Assembly: GCF_016125575.1 (NCBI RefSeq) | Contig: NZ_WGLM01000005.1 | Span: 186,001 to 250,000, forward strand | DNA from: Limimaricola sp. | Lineage (GTDB): Bacteria > Pseudomonadota > Alphaproteobacteria > Rhodobacterales > Rhodobacteraceae | Direction: 5' to 3' | Length of the DNA: 64,000 nucleotides | Part shown: piece after piece, positions 52,110-61,556 of the stretch | Numbering within the stretch: position 1 is the stretch's first letter | Layout of the letters: each line of letters opens with the position of its first letter | Notes under the pieces: model-generated | Seen by the model: the letters and a program-made list of their open reading frames with translations, nothing else | Databases searched by the model: none | What the model was told of the DNA's origin: nothing | Position numbers and translations under genes: made by a program

Positions 52110-52111
52110 TG

Positions 52112-52564
52112 TCAGGAGGGATGCGTGGCGCGCGCGGCCTCCATCGCCTCTAGCGTCGCCTCGAAGGCCAGCATGATCGAGCCGTGACGGTTGCGGTACT
52201 CGCGCGCAGGCTCCAACGCGGCAAGGGCGGCAAAGGGCGCCTCGGGCACAGGGCCGCCGGATGTCAGCATGGCGTGCAACTGGTCGCGCCCGCGCCGCAC
52301 CGTGGCCTCGTCCAGCCCCACCACAGCCGCCCCAAGGACCGAGGCTGCCGCCTGTCCCAGCGCGCAGGCCCGCACCTCTTGCGCGAAATCGGCGATCCGG
52401 CCGTCCTGCATGACAAGATCGACCGTGATGGTCGAACCGCAGGCGGGCGCGCGGCGGCGCACGCTGGCATCGGGCGCTGCCAGCCGCCCCGTGCGGGGCA
52501 TGGCCGTGGCCAGGCCGAGGATGCGGGCGGAATAAAGCCGGGTAAGATCGCTGTCGTCAGTCAC
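52112..52564 (-). CDS. NifU-N/SufU-like iron-sulfur scaffold family protein, ligands incomplete
   Basis: A 150-residue protein of the IscU/SufU fold. The first two ligand cysteines are present (PACGST, Cys42; RACALGQ, Cys67). The Asp that follows the first Cys in SufU (CGD) is Ser, and the third Cys is replaced by a REYRNRHGS segment. It may be a degenerate scaffold or have another role. It diverges from hisI. Confidence 0.78.
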   Translation of the reverse strand: MTDDSDLTRLYSARILGLATAMPRTGRLAAPDASVRRRAPACGSTITVDLVMQDGRIADFAQEVRACALGQAAASVLGAAVVGLDEATVRRGRDQLHAMLTSGGPVPEAPFAALAALEPAREYRNRHGSIMLAFEATLEAMEAARATHPS

Positions 52565-52645
52565 TTCATCTGCTCCTGGGGTTTCGCCGGGCGCCGTCCT
52601 CGCCTAGATAGGCGCTCGACGCGCCCTTGCCAAAGGAATTGACCG

Positions 52646-53005
52646 ATGTCCTTCGATCCCGCGACGTTGCGCTATGATGCGGCTGGCCTGATCCCCGCCA
52701 TCGCGCAGGATGCCGCAAGTGGCGAGGTGCTGATGCTGGCCTGGATGAATGCCGAGGCCGTGGCGCGCACGCTGGAAAGCGGGCAGGTGACCTACTGGTC
52801 GCGCTCGCGGCAGGCGTTCTGGATCAAGGGCGAAACCTCGGGCCATCGGCAGGAACTGGTCGAGATGCGCATCGACTGCGACCGCGACTGCCTGCTGGTG
52901 ATGGTGCGCCAGACCGGGCCTGCCTGCCATACCGGGCGGCGCAGCTGCTTCTACACCGCGCTGCGCGACGGGGTAGAGACGGAGATTCTTCAACCTATGG
53001 CTTAG
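52646..53005 (+). CDS. hisI: Phosphoribosyl-AMP cyclohydrolase
   Basis: A 119-residue enzyme for the third step of histidine synthesis, opening the adenine ring of [38 protein letters not shown], and the metal-site block [11 protein letters not shown] with CHTGRRSCF are present. It is the stand-alone form without the HisE pyrophosphatase domain. Its stop lies in a hairpin shared with gluQRS. Confidence 0.97.
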   Translation: MSFDPATLRYDAAGLIPAIAQDAASGEVLMLAWMNAEAVARTLESGQVTYWSRSRQAFWIKGETSGHRQELVEMRIDCDRDCLLVMVRQTGPACHTGRRSCFYTALRDGVETEILQPMA

Positions 53006-53018
53006 GGTCGCACCCTAA
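53002..53018. terminator. Hairpin holding both stop codons of convergent hisI and gluQRS
   Basis: TTAGGGT-CGC-ACCCTAA is a perfect 7-bp stem. The hisI TAG (53003-53005) lies in one arm and the gluQRS stop (53015-53017) in the other. There is no T tract on either side, so termination strength is uncertain. Confidence 0.5.
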
Positions 53019-53848
53019 AGCCCTACCATCAAACATATATCCTTAGGCGAACGCCCCTCGGCGCGGTAGGTGGCAAGGGCGCGCGCATCGTCGCGCTTGG
53101 CCAGCCGTTTGCCCTGATCGTCGCGGATCAGACGGTGATGGTGGTAGATCGGCCGCGGCAGGCCCAGCACCGCCTGCAACAGGACGTGAATCTGCGTGGC
53201 CTCCTGCAGGTCGGCGCCGCGCACGACATGGGTGATCCCCTGCGCCGCGTCGTCCACCACGACCGACAGGTGATAGGACGTGCCCATTCCGCGCCGAGCC
53301 AGCACCACGTCGCCCACAGTTGCGGGCAGCGCCGCGGGATCAACCCTGTGCCATCCCGCATTCTCGCCGGTTTCCTCGAACCCCAGCGGCCCCAGTCCTG
53401 CGACTGCACGGCCCATGTCCAGGCGCAGGACGGCATCCGAGGGCAGGACCGGGGGGCGGGGTTTGTCTCGGCAGGTGCCGGGATAGACGGGCCCGTCGGG
53501 GCCCATCGCGCCTTCCTGTGGCGCGCCGAGGGCCGCGGCGATATCGCGCCGCGCACAGGTGCAGGGGTACAGCAGCCCCATGTCCCACAGCCGGATCAGC
53601 GCCGCGTGGTAGGTGGGAAGGCGCGCGGACTGGCGCATCACCGGTTCGGGCCAGCGCAGACCCAGCCAGAGCAGGTCGTCGAAGATCTGCGCCTCCCACT
53701 CCGGGCGGCAACGCGACTGGTCGATATCCTCGATCCGAAGCAGGAACGTGCCGCCCGCTGCCTGCGCCATGTCAAAGGCGGTGAGGGCCGAAAAGGCGTG
53801 GCCAAGGTGCAGCGGCCCCGTCGGCGAGGGCGCAAAACGGGTGATCAT
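53015..53848 (-). CDS. gluQRS: Glutamyl-Q tRNA(Asp) synthetase
   Basis: A 277-residue truncated class I synthetase lacking an anticodon-binding domain. RFAPSPTGPLHLGHAFSALT at the N-terminus contains the HIGH motif; zinc cysteines occur in YPCTCARRD and GTCRDK; the KMSKS-like motif is KRLAKRDDA near 250. It attaches glutamate to queuosine in tRNA-Asp. It overlaps the upstream methyltransferase gene by 4 bases. Confidence 0.95.
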   Translation of the reverse strand: MITRFAPSPTGPLHLGHAFSALTAFDMAQAAGGTFLLRIEDIDQSRCRPEWEAQIFDDLLWLGLRWPEPVMRQSARLPTYHAALIRLWDMGLLYPCTCARRDIAAALGAPQEGAMGPDGPVYPGTCRDKPRPPVLPSDAVLRLDMGRAVAGLGPLGFEETGENAGWHRVDPAALPATVGDVVLARRGMGTSYHLSVVVDDAAQGITHVVRGADLQEATQIHVLLQAVLGLPRPIYHHHRLIRDDQGKRLAKRDDARALATYRAEGRSPKDICLMVGL

Positions 53849-54459
53849 CGGCGCTGCAGGACGATCACCTCGGAGCCAAGCCCCTTGTCGGGCAGGTGCG
53901 GCCCATGTTCGCGCGCCACCAGTCGCGCCGTGCCGTCGTCAAGCAGGGCCTGCAATTGCCCCATGTAGGCCGCGTCCTTCAGCGTGGGGTCATTGTAGGA
54001 AAAAACAAGCAGCCCATCGGGCGCAAGGCGGTCGACAAGCAGGACCAGCGTTTCGGGTGGGGCGGCGCCAAGGCTGACCACGCCGCAGGCGAGGATCGCC
54101 GGATAAGCGCCTGTTTTAATGTCAAGATCGCCGGGATCAGACAACCAAAGACGACGGTACCAGCCAGAGCCTTCGGCCAGCGCCAACATTTCCGGCGTGA
54201 TGTCGGTGCCGTCGACGCAAGTGAATCCCGCCTCGGCCAGCGCCTTGCCAGACAGCCCGGTACCACAGCCGAAATCCAGAACGGGCGTATCCAGCGCAAC
54301 GTGTTGCGCCAGCATCGCCGCTGCGCGGATGGGGGTGACATAGCCGGATCCCAGCACATCCGCATCATAGGTCGCGGCCCAGTCGCGGTAGAGGGCGACC
54401 GTATCCTCGACTGAGCGGGTCGTCCAAAGGGCGGTGCTGAGAGAGTCGTCATCCGTCAT
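53845..54459 (-). CDS. SAM-dependent class I methyltransferase
   Basis: A 204-residue protein with the SAM-binding motif VLDFGCGTGLSGKAL near 60-74, motif II TDITPEMLALA and a SYNDPTLKD segment. A RDWAATYDADV lead resembles Williams-Beuren type (WBSCR27-like) methyltransferases. The substrate is unknown. Coupling with gluQRS suggests, weakly, a tRNA-related role. Confidence 0.85.
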   Translation of the reverse strand: MTDDDSLSTALWTTRSVEDTVALYRDWAATYDADVLGSGYVTPIRAAAMLAQHVALDTPVLDFGCGTGLSGKALAEAGFTCVDGTDITPEMLALAEGSGWYRRLWLSDPGDLDIKTGAYPAILACGVVSLGAAPPETLVLLVDRLAPDGLLVFSYNDPTLKDAAYMGQLQALLDDGTARLVAREHGPHLPDKGLGSEVIVLQRR

Positions 54460-54481
54460 GTCAGCAGGCTAGCGCCCCCGA

Positions 54482-55837
54482 TCATGCCGCGTCCAGTGCC
54501 TGCGCGCCCAGCCAGTCCTGCCAGTCGGCCTTGGCGCGGTCGGTATACCCCTGGTACCGGTCCTTGCGCCCGCGCCGCCCGCCGCGCACGCCGTCCAAGG
54601 GCGGAAACAGCCCGAAATTGACGTTCATCGGCTGAAATGTCTTGGCCTCGGCCCCGCCAGTGATGTGGCTGACCAGCGCACCCATCGCCGTTGTGGCCGG
54701 GACCGGCGGAATGGCACGGCCCAGCATCTCGGCCGCGGCCAGCCGGCCGGCGAGCAGGCCCATCGCGGCGGATTCGACATAGCCTTCGACGCCAGTGATC
54801 TGCCCGGCAAAGCGGATGTTCGGACGCGACCGAAGCCGCATCTGCCCGTCCAGCAGCGTGGGCGAGTTGATGAAGGTGTTGCGGTGTATCCCGCCCAGAC
54901 GCGCGAACTCGGCGTTCTCAAGTCCCGGAATCATCCGGAAAACAGCCTTTTGCGCGCCGTACTTCATCTTGGTCTGGAACCCAACAATGTTGAAGAGCGT
55001 CCCCAGCGCATTGTCACGGCGCAACTGGACCACGGCATAAGGTTTGTTAGCCGGATTATGCGCGTTGGTCAGGCCGATCGGCTTCATCGGGCCAAAGCGC
55101 AAAGTTTCGCGCCCGCGTTCGGCCATCACCTCGATCGGCAGGCAGCCGTCGAAATAGCCCGCCGTTTCGCCCTCGTGAAACTCGGTCTTCTCGGCGGCCA
55201 GCAGCGCGTCGATGAAGGCCTCGTATTGGTCCTTCGTCATCGGACAGTTCATGTAGGCGGTGCGTTCGTCCTCGGTCTCGCCCTTGTCATAGCGCGACTG
55301 CATCCAGGCCACGTCCATGTTGACGGTCTCGGCATGGACGATTGGGGCGATGGCATCGAAAAAGGCCAGCGCCTCGGCCCCGGTCTCGGCCCGTATCGCC
55401 TCGGCCAGCGCGCCAGAGGTCAGCGGGCCGGTGGCGATGATCCACTGGCCCTCGCCAGGCAGTTCGGTGATTTCCTCGTTGGAAACCGAGATGTTGGGGT
55501 GCGTTTTTAATGCTTCTGTCACGCTTTGCGCGAAAGGATCACGGTCAACGGCCAGGGCACCGCCCGCGGGCAGGCGGTGGCGTGTGGCCATCTCCATGAT
55601 CAGCCCGCCCGCCGCGCGCATCTCCCAGTGCAGAAGGCCGACCGCGTTCTGCGTGTCGTCATCCGAGCGGAACGAATTGGAACAGACCATCTCGGCCAGC
55701 AGGCCGGTGCGATGGGCGAAGGTGCCGACCTTGGGCCGCATCTCGTGGATGACGACGCGCAGACCGGCCTGTGCGGCCTGCCAAGCGGCCTCGGACCCGG
55801 CCATGCCGCCGCCGATGATATGGAGAACCTCAGACAT
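54482..55837 (-). CDS. trmFO: Methylenetetrahydrofolate-tRNA (uracil-54-C5) methyltransferase, FADH2-oxidising
   Basis: A 451-residue flavoprotein with FAD-binding [16 protein letters not shown] near the start, [12 protein letters not shown] near 50, [12 protein letters not shown], and [15 protein letters not shown] near the end. It forms ribothymidine at position 54 of tRNA using methylene-THF. The full length is normal. The Cys in the CSNSF block is the known family landmark. Confidence 0.96.
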   Translation of the reverse strand: MSEVLHIIGGGMAGSEAAWQAAQAGLRVVIHEMRPKVGTFAHRTGLLAEMVCSNSFRSDDDTQNAVGLLHWEMRAAGGLIMEMATRHRLPAGGALAVDRDPFAQSVTEALKTHPNISVSNEEITELPGEGQWIIATGPLTSGALAEAIRAETGAEALAFFDAIAPIVHAETVNMDVAWMQSRYDKGETEDERTAYMNCPMTKDQYEAFIDALLAAEKTEFHEGETAGYFDGCLPIEVMAERGRETLRFGPMKPIGLTNAHNPANKPYAVVQLRRDNALGTLFNIVGFQTKMKYGAQKAVFRMIPGLENAEFARLGGIHRNTFINSPTLLDGQMRLRSRPNIRFAGQITGVEGYVESAAMGLLAGRLAAAEMLGRAIPPVPATTAMGALVSHITGGAEAKTFQPMNVNFGLFPPLDGVRGGRRGRKDRYQGYTDRAKADWQDWLGAQALDAA

Positions 55838-55869
55838 GGCGCCGATGTAGCCGTGGACCCGACGAAATG

Positions 55870-55891
55870 AAAGGGGGAGCGGCGCTCCCCC
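55870..55891 (-). terminator. Rho-independent terminator of the beta-barrel gene at 55910
   Basis: On the minus strand GGGGGAGC-GCC-GCTCCCCC is followed by TTTCATTT, 18 bases after the stop codon. It lies before trmFO in the same orientation. Confidence 0.75.
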
Positions 55892-55909
55892 GATCTGTTG
55901 TCGGTGGCT

Positions 55910-56623
55910 TCAGAGGCCCGGAATCAGCTGCGAGACGTTACGATTCCGGAACGTGGCACCCCGTGCAGTGCCAAACCGGTAGGTCGCACCAATCCCGTAG
56001 AATGTCTCGCCCAGATCGCCGCTCGAGGTATTGAACGAGGCATTGCCGGTTTCCGCGTAAAGCGCAAATCCGCCCCCCAGCTTGACCTGCGCGCCAAGCG
56101 ACAGGCGCGACGCGCTAAGGTCCATCCCGCTGTCAATCGAATCGTAGCGCGCGGTGATATCGAAACTGTCGTCAATGGCGACCTTGCCGAAAACGCCGTA
56201 GACAGTGTACCCGTTAACCGAGGAGGCCGTGGGTTTCGCGTAATAGCCCTCGACGGCCAGCGCACGGTATTCCGTTCCGGCCTCCAGCCCGAAGAAATTG
56301 CTGTCCTCGCCGTCAATCGTCTCGTTGCCGAAGAAAAGCCCCGCCGTCGAGGTCTCGCTCAGGTGATAGAGCCCGTGAAAGACATAGCTCGTGCCGTTGA
56401 AATCGTATTCGTTGAAATGGGTGCGCGACAGGTCCACCTGCATCCCAAGGTTGCGACTGAAATCAACTTCGGCCGACGTCTGGATCAAGGACGCATTCGC
56501 GTCACTCAGGTCGCCCGTAAAGGACGAATAGCCCAAGGTGATTTCGCCGCCGGCAATCTGTTGCGCCTGTAACGGGGTGGTTGCCGCAAAAAGCGCGGCA
56601 ACAGCAATTGCTGTTCTGATCAT
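55910..56623 (-). CDS. Predicted outer-membrane beta-barrel protein
   Basis: A 237-residue protein with a signal peptide (hydrophobic core 5-15, cleavage after PLQAQ near 20). The rest alternates polar and nonpolar residues in many short strands with aromatic girdle residues (FHGLYHL, VYGVFGKV, YGIGATYRF). It resembles small porin-like or autotransporter-barrel proteins but has no named family I recognise. No C-terminal Phe; it ends SQLIPGL. Its neighbour at 56770 has a similar plan. Confidence 0.6.
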   Translation of the reverse strand: MIRTAIAVAALFAATTPLQAQQIAGGEITLGYSSFTGDLSDANASLIQTSAEVDFSRNLGMQVDLSRTHFNEYDFNGTSYVFHGLYHLSETSTAGLFFGNETIDGEDSNFFGLEAGTEYRALAVEGYYAKPTASSVNGYTVYGVFGKVAIDDSFDITARYDSIDSGMDLSASRLSLGAQVKLGGGFALYAETGNASFNTSSGDLGETFYGIGATYRFGTARGATFRNRNVSQLIPGL

Positions 56624-56769
56624 GTTCCTGCCTCATGCTCGAATAACGGGGCTTCGCCCTCTGGTGGTAAAAATGTATCAGATATACGTATTTAATCAAA
56701 CCTGAATGACCCCAATTCGGATTGAGCCATTTCAACTTTTGATTGTGCGCACCCGAGGCGGCATCTGGA

Positions 56770-57516
56770 TCAATCCAGAGTTACCAGGCCCCTGTCGATG
56801 AGCTGCGCATATGGATCGGCGTGGCCGAACATCTGGGGGATGGCAGGGGTCAACGGCGTTCGGCCCAGTACCATGCGCAGGCCGACATGGACGTCGCTTT
56901 GCGTTGGTGCCGCATCGGGGCCCATGAGGCCGCCGACCGACAGGCCGGCAAAAACATCGACATTGCCCGTCAGGCGATGATGGAGGTCTATGTTCAGGTC
57001 CGCAGTTGTGGCGTGAAAGTGGTATTCGTCCCAGGCCGCCAGGGTCAGCGCCGAACTGAGCCAGGTATCGTCGCTGAAAGCATGGCGCAATTCCGCCGTG
57101 ACATAGACGGTGTCATAGGTGGCGAATGTCGACCCGCCAATGCCACCCGCCAAGCCCAGAACGCTGCGCGGCCCGATGTCCAACAGCCCCTCTGCACCGA
57201 AAAGGACGTACCTGTCGGCACGTCCGTCCAGATCTGTCAGACTGAGGAAAAGTCCATATTTCTGGCCGGCTTGCGGGGTCATGTAAATGTGGCCAGCCAA
57301 GGTTCCGCGCGACGCGTTGGCTGACCAGAGATAACCGACGTCCAGCTGCAGGCCGTGGTAGGCCGTCAGCGCAACATCGACCGATCCCGTGAAGCTCTGT
57401 GACGCCTCGCCGTAGCTCAGGCCAACGTCGGCACCCGCAACCCCGAGGCTGGATTGCGCCAGCGCGGGCGCGGCCGCAAAGGCAAACAGGGCAATGACAA
57501 GAGATGAACGGATCAT
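56770..57516 (-). CDS. Predicted outer-membrane beta-barrel protein
   Basis: A 248-residue protein with a signal peptide (AFAAAPALAQ, cleavage near 21). The next ~200 residues form alternating strands such as DVGLSYGEASQSFTGSVDV and LQLDVGYLWSANAS. The last ~25 residues (MFGHADPYAQLIDRG) are not strand-like. The ATG at 57516 starts a signal sequence almost identical in its first three residues to that of the gene at 55910 (MIR). The two genes look like diverged paralogues or a pair exporting related barrels; the function is unknown. Confidence 0.55.
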   Translation of the reverse strand: MIRSSLVIALFAFAAAPALAQSSLGVAGADVGLSYGEASQSFTGSVDVALTAYHGLQLDVGYLWSANASRGTLAGHIYMTPQAGQKYGLFLSLTDLDGRADRYVLFGAEGLLDIGPRSVLGLAGGIGGSTFATYDTVYVTAELRHAFSDDTWLSSALTLAAWDEYHFHATTADLNIDLHHRLTGNVDVFAGLSVGGLMGPDAAPTQSDVHVGLRMVLGRTPLTPAIPQMFGHADPYAQLIDRGLVTLD

Positions 57517-57631
57517 GACGGCCTCTGGCAAGTGAAAATCGCGTGCCCCACACCCGATGCCCGCTGATGCCATGCCAGCGCGTTTAATAAAATATTAATG
57601 TTATTAATTGGTTAACTGGTAAACCGAAAGG

Positions 57632-57653
57632 GGCGGGAGATTACTCTCCCGCC
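57632..57653 (-). terminator. gyrA terminator-like hairpin with the stop codon in its loop
   Basis: GGCGGGAGA and TCTCCCGCC pair perfectly (9 bp), with the loop GTAA containing the gyrA TAA. Only CCTTT follows before CGG, so the T tract is weak. Confidence 0.6.
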
Positions 57654-60373
57654 TCGGGGTCAACCGTTTCGGCGATCCATGCCACGCTGGATACTTCTTC
57701 ACCCGGCGATGTCGCGAAGACGCGAACGCCACCCGCGCTGCGCGAGCGGAAGCTGATGCCATCGACCGGCACACGGATCGACTGGCCAGTGGAGGTGACC
57801 AGCATGATCTGGTCGCCGTGCTCCACCGGAAAGGCGCTGACAAGCGGCCCGCCGCGCATCGCACGGTCCATCGCCGCCACGCCCATGCCACCGCGCCCGC
57901 GCACCGGGTAGTCGTGGCTGGACGACAGCTTGCCCTGACCCTTGGCGGTGATCGTCAGGATCAGGTTTTCCGCCGCCGACATCTCGGCAAAGCGTTCCAG
58001 CGACAGCTGACCGGCCTCGGCCACCTCGTCATCCTCGTCTGCCTCGGCCTCGTCAGGGGCGCCTTCCTGCGCACGGCGCATCTTGAGGTAAGCGGCGCGT
58101 TCCTCGGGTGTCGCCTCGAAGTGGCGGATCACGGCCATGCTGACGACATGATCGTCCTTGGCCAGCCTGATCCCGCGCACACCGGTCGAATCGCGGCCCT
58201 TGAAGACCCGCACATCGGTGGTGGGAAAGCGGATGGCGCGGCCGGAATCGGTGACAAGCATCACATCGTCATCCTCCGAACAGATCCGGGCATTGACCAG
58301 CCGCGTCTCCTCGTCGGGCAGCTTCATGGCAATCTTGCCGTTGCGCATGACATTGGTGAAATCCGACAGCGCGTTGCGCCGCACGTCGCCGGCGCTTGTG
58401 GCAAACACGATCTGAAGGGCGTCCCATTCTTCCTCGGGCCGGTCGACAGGCATGATCGCGGCCACGCTGACGCCACCGGGGATCGGCAGGATGTTGACGA
58501 TGGCCTTGCCCTTGGCGGTACGCCCGCCAAGCGGCAGCCGCCAGCACTTCAGCTTGTAGGCCATCCCGTCGGTGGTGAAGAACAGAAGCTGGGTATGCGT
58601 GTTGGCGACGAAGAGGGTGGTGACCACGTCCTCTTCCTTGGTCTGCATCGACGACAGGCCCTTGCCGCCGCGCCGCTGCGCGCGGAACTCGGTCAGCGGC
58701 GTGCGCTTGATGTAGCCGCCCGAGGTCACGGTCACCACCATGTCCTCGCGCTCGATCAGGTCCTCGTCTTCCAGATCCCCGGCCCAGTCGACAATCTCGG
58801 TGCGGCGCGGCACGGCGAAGGCGTCGCGCACCTCGCGCAGCTCGGTTGCGATGATCTCCATGATCCGTTCGCGGCTGGCGAGGATGGCAAGGTAATCCTT
58901 GATCTTGCCGGCAAGGTCCTGAAGCTCGTCGGTCACTTCCTTGACGCCCAGCTGGGTCAGGCGCTGCAGGCGCAGATCAAGGATGGCACGGACTTGAATA
59001 TCCGACAGGTTGTAGGTGCCGTCGTCGTTGATCGTGTGGGTCGGGTCGTCGATCAGCTTGATGTATTCGGCGATCTCGTGCGCGGGCCAGCGGCGCGCCA
59101 TCAGCTTTTCGCGCGCATCGGCCGCATCGGCGCTGGCGCGGATCGTGGCGACAACCTCGTCAACGTTGGATACGGCCACGGCCAGACCGCAAAGGACATG
59201 ACTGCGTTCGCGCGCCTTGCGCAACTCGAACGCCGTGCGCCGGGCCACCACCTCTTCACGGAAGGCGATAAAGGCCGACAGGAACCCGTAAAGCGTTAGT
59301 TGTTCCGGCCGTCCGCCGTTCAGCGCCAGCATGTTGCAACCAAAGGAGGTTTGCATCGGCGTGAAACGGAAAAGTTGGTTCAGAACGACCTCGGCGGTCG
59401 CGTCACGCTTCAGTTCGACAACCACCCGCACGCCGGAACGGTCGGATTCGTCCTGCACATGCGCGATGCCTTCGATCCGCTTGTCGCGCGCGGCCTCGGC
59501 GATGCGGTCGATCATCACCGACTTGTTCACCTGGTAGGGAATCTCGTCGATGACGATGGCCCAGCGGTCCTTGCGCAACTCCTCGACATGGGTTTTCGCA
59601 CGAATGATGACCGAGCCGCGCCCCTCCAAGTAGGCCTTGCGTGCGCCAGAGCGGCCCAGCATCAGCCCGCCGGTGGGAAAATCGGGGCCGGGGATGTATT
59701 CGATCAGGTCTTCGGAGCCCAAGTCGGGATTGGCCATCAGCGCCAGCGTGGCGTCGATCACCTCGCCAAGGTTGTGCGGCGGAATGTTGGTGGCCATGCC
59801 AACAGCAATGCCGCCCGCGCCGTTGACCAGCATGTTGGGAAAGCGCGCGGGCAGAACCGTGGGCTCGCGGTCCTTGCCGTCGTAGTTGTCTTGGAAATCG
59901 ACGGTGTCCTTGTCGATATCGGCCAGCAGCGCCAGCGCGGGCTTGTCCATCCGCACCTCGGTGTAGCGGTAGGCCGCGGCCTTGTCGCCGTCCATCGAGC
60001 CGAAGTTGCCCTGACCGTCGAGCAGCACGAGGCTCATCGAGAAATCCTGCGCCATCCGCACCAGCGCGTCGTAGATCGCCGAATCGCCATGCGGGTGGTA
60101 TTTGCCCATCGTCTCGGCCACCGGGCGCGAGGACTTGCGGTAGGGCTTGTCCGGCGTGTTGCCGGTTTCGTGCATGGCGTAAAGGATGCGCCGGTGCACC
60201 GGTTTCAACCCGTCGCGCAGATCGGGGATGGCACGGCTGACGATCACGCTCATCGCGTAATCGAGATACGAGGTTTTCAGCTCATGCTCGATCGAGATGC
60301 GAGGCCCGTCGTGCGACGACCGCTCCGGTGCGCTTTCATCATCGTTATCAGGGGGTTGCGGGATGTCGCTCAA
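57641..60373 (-). CDS. gyrA: DNA gyrase subunit A
   Basis: A 910-residue topoisomerase subunit. The catalytic Tyr is Y137 (AAAYRYTEV). The quinolone region reads [17 protein letters not shown] with Ser98 and Asp102, equivalent to E. coli Ser83 and Asp87, the sensitive residues. The GyrA-specific box QRRGGKGL near residue 560 and beta-pinwheel repeats in the C-terminal third set it apart from ParC. An acidic ~25-residue insert ([10 protein letters not shown]) interrupts the pinwheel near 770-790. It is transcribed alone, from the promoter at 60418. Confidence 0.98.
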   Translation of the reverse strand: MSDIPQPPDNDDESAPERSSHDGPRISIEHELKTSYLDYAMSVIVSRAIPDLRDGLKPVHRRILYAMHETGNTPDKPYRKSSRPVAETMGKYHPHGDSAIYDALVRMAQDFSMSLVLLDGQGNFGSMDGDKAAAYRYTEVRMDKPALALLADIDKDTVDFQDNYDGKDREPTVLPARFPNMLVNGAGGIAVGMATNIPPHNLGEVIDATLALMANPDLGSEDLIEYIPGPDFPTGGLMLGRSGARKAYLEGRGSVIIRAKTHVEELRKDRWAIVIDEIPYQVNKSVMIDRIAEAARDKRIEGIAHVQDESDRSGVRVVVELKRDATAEVVLNQLFRFTPMQTSFGCNMLALNGGRPEQLTLYGFLSAFIAFREEVVARRTAFELRKARERSHVLCGLAVAVSNVDEVVATIRASADAADAREKLMARRWPAHEIAEYIKLIDDPTHTINDDGTYNLSDIQVRAILDLRLQRLTQLGVKEVTDELQDLAGKIKDYLAILASRERIMEIIATELREVRDAFAVPRRTEIVDWAGDLEDEDLIEREDMVVTVTSGGYIKRTPLTEFRAQRRGGKGLSSMQTKEEDVVTTLFVANTHTQLLFFTTDGMAYKLKCWRLPLGGRTAKGKAIVNILPIPGGVSVAAIMPVDRPEEEWDALQIVFATSAGDVRRNALSDFTNVMRNGKIAMKLPDEETRLVNARICSEDDDVMLVTDSGRAIRFPTTDVRVFKGRDSTGVRGIRLAKDDHVVSMAVIRHFEATPEERAAYLKMRRAQEGAPDEAEADEDDEVAEAGQLSLERFAEMSAAENLILTITAKGQGKLSSSHDYPVRGRGGMGVAAMDRAMRGGPLVSAFPVEHGDQIMLVTSTGQSIRVPVDGISFRSRSAGGVRVFATSPGEEVSSVAWIAETVDPEAGE

Positions 60374-60417
60374 GGTGTCCGCCTGTCTGCTGAGAAACGC
60401 TAGATATTGTTGCGGGT

Positions 60418-60447
60418 GTTATAACAGACCCCGCAGATAGGGTGCAA
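60418..60447 (-). promoter_or_regulatory. Probable gyrA promoter
   Basis: On the minus strand TTGCAC (60447-60442) and TATAAC (60423-60418) are separated by 18 bases, 45 bases upstream of the gyrA start. Confidence 0.55.
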
Positions 60448-60478
60448 TGGACGATGGGCCCTGCCTTTGGCAGCCGAG

Positions 60479-60500
60479 CAGATTGAGTGATAACAATCTG
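60479..60500. promoter_or_regulatory. Inverted repeat between gyrA and the usg-like gene
   Basis: CAGATTG and CAATCTG are perfect 7-base arms around 8 bases. It lies about 32 bases beyond the gyrA -35 box and 72 bases before the usg-like start, next to a TTGACA hexamer at 60506. A regulator site is possible. Confidence 0.35.
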
Positions 60501-60571
60501 TTTTTATTGACATTTAATCTGGCTGTGCTGGACTGGCGGTGCTGTCGTCAAGAACAGGAGCAAATCCGGCA

Positions 60572-60853
60572 ATGACCGAGACGGAAATGATGTTGAAAGG
60601 CTACGGCCTGACCACGGCGGAAATGTTCTATCACATGCCCGACCACCCGCATGTGATCAACACCTTCGTCTGGCAGGATTACGATCAGGCACCCGACCAC
60701 GCGCGGCTGTTTCGCTTCATCGAATACTGGCAGGAAAGCATCGAAGGGCCGCTGCATTCGGTTCGCTTCGTGCACCGCAAGATGATCAGCCCGGGCGAAT
60801 GGCGCAACCTTGTCGGCGAATACTCAATCGAGACCGGGCTGCGTCTTCACTGA
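60572..60853 (+). CDS. Usg family protein
   Basis: A 93-residue protein with LKGYGLTTAEMFYHMPDHP and FVWQDYDQAPDHARLFRFI, matching the small Usg family first named from an ORF upstream of trpF-type genes; the function is unknown. The ATG at 60572 is chosen because AGGAG lies 13 bases upstream and the family starts near METEMMLKGYGLT. It diverges from gyrA. Confidence 0.85.
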   Translation: MTETEMMLKGYGLTTAEMFYHMPDHPHVINTFVWQDYDQAPDHARLFRFIEYWQESIEGPLHSVRFVHRKMISPGEWRNLVGEYSIETGLRLH

Positions 60854-60916
60854 CAGCATGCTTGCGCATCTTCTGCCCGATACCCATCTTCGCAAGGTAA
60901 CGAGCATTGGAGGTGC

Positions 60917-61240
60917 ATGATGGCCGAGAAGACCGACAAGACCGAACCGAAGGTCGAAGATCTGCAGGCGCAGATCGAACTTCTGCGCAAGGACGTGGCC
61001 GAACTGGGCCGCCTGATGGGCGCAATCGGCGAGGCGCAGGTCAATGGCGTCAAGCAGAGCGTCCGAGACAAGGCCGAACAGGTGCGCGACAAGGTTCGCC
61101 ACGAGGGCGAGGCCTATGCCCACAAGGCCGAGGCCCAGATCGAGGCCGCGATTGACGCGATGCAACACCAACCGGCGACGACGCTGGCCATCACGGCCGG
61201 CCTTGGCTTTCTCGTTGGCCTTCTGATGGGCCGACGCTGA
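60917..61240 (+). CDS. DUF883-like membrane-anchored helical protein
   Basis: A 107-residue protein. The first ~75 residues are charged and helical (repeated KxEQVRDKV and HEGEAYAHKAEAQIEA patterns), followed by TLAITAGLGFLVGLLMGRR, a C-terminal membrane anchor with the Gly-x-x-x-Gly and RR end of the DUF883/ElaB/YqjD group. Members of that group bind ribosomes or membranes in stationary phase. Two ATGs (60917 and 60920) are possible. It precedes a holin-like gene by 4 bases. Confidence 0.8.
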   Translation: MMAEKTDKTEPKVEDLQAQIELLRKDVAELGRLMGAIGEAQVNGVKQSVRDKAEQVRDKVRHEGEAYAHKAEAQIEAAIDAMQHQPATTLAITAGLGFLVGLLMGRR

Positions 61241-61244
61241 CGAC

Positions 61245-61556
61245 ATGTTGAAGCTGATCGAAGAACGACTGGGCCGGGGTCTGAAGGTTGCGATGACGTC
61301 GGTCTTCGCCGGCCTCGTGTTGCTGGCCGGCTTCGCCTTTCTTGTCGCCGCGGGCTATCAGGTGACCGTGCTTTGGCTTGGCACGCCATGGGCCGCGCTG
61401 GCCATCGGCGGGGCCCTGATCGTGCTTGCCCTGCTGATCCTTCTGGCACTGCGCCTCAGCCGCCCAAAACCGCCGGCCGTCACGCCTGCGGCCGTCATCG
61501 CCGCCTTCATGGCAGGGGTTCAGGCGGGCAGGGGGATCCCGCCGAAGGCTGACTAG
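61245..61556 (+). CDS. Phage holin-like family small membrane protein
   Basis: A 103-residue protein with two membrane helices at about 16-40 and 48-70 and a basic Pro-rich tail. The layout resembles the holin-X/YqjE family that accompanies YqjD/ElaB-like genes in many Proteobacteria. Despite the name a lysis role is unlikely outside phage. It ends 4 bases into the convergent ornithine cyclodeaminase gene. Confidence 0.65.
   Translation: MLKLIEERLGRGLKVAMTSVFAGLVLLAGFAFLVAAGYQVTVLWLGTPWAALAIGGALIVLALLILLALRLSRPKPPAVTPAAVIAAFMAGVQAGRGIPPKAD

Noticed and set aside
57818-60403. Long plus-strand frames opposite gyrA
   Set aside because: They are antisense to gyrA, whose catalytic and quinolone-region residues are intact on the minus strand.
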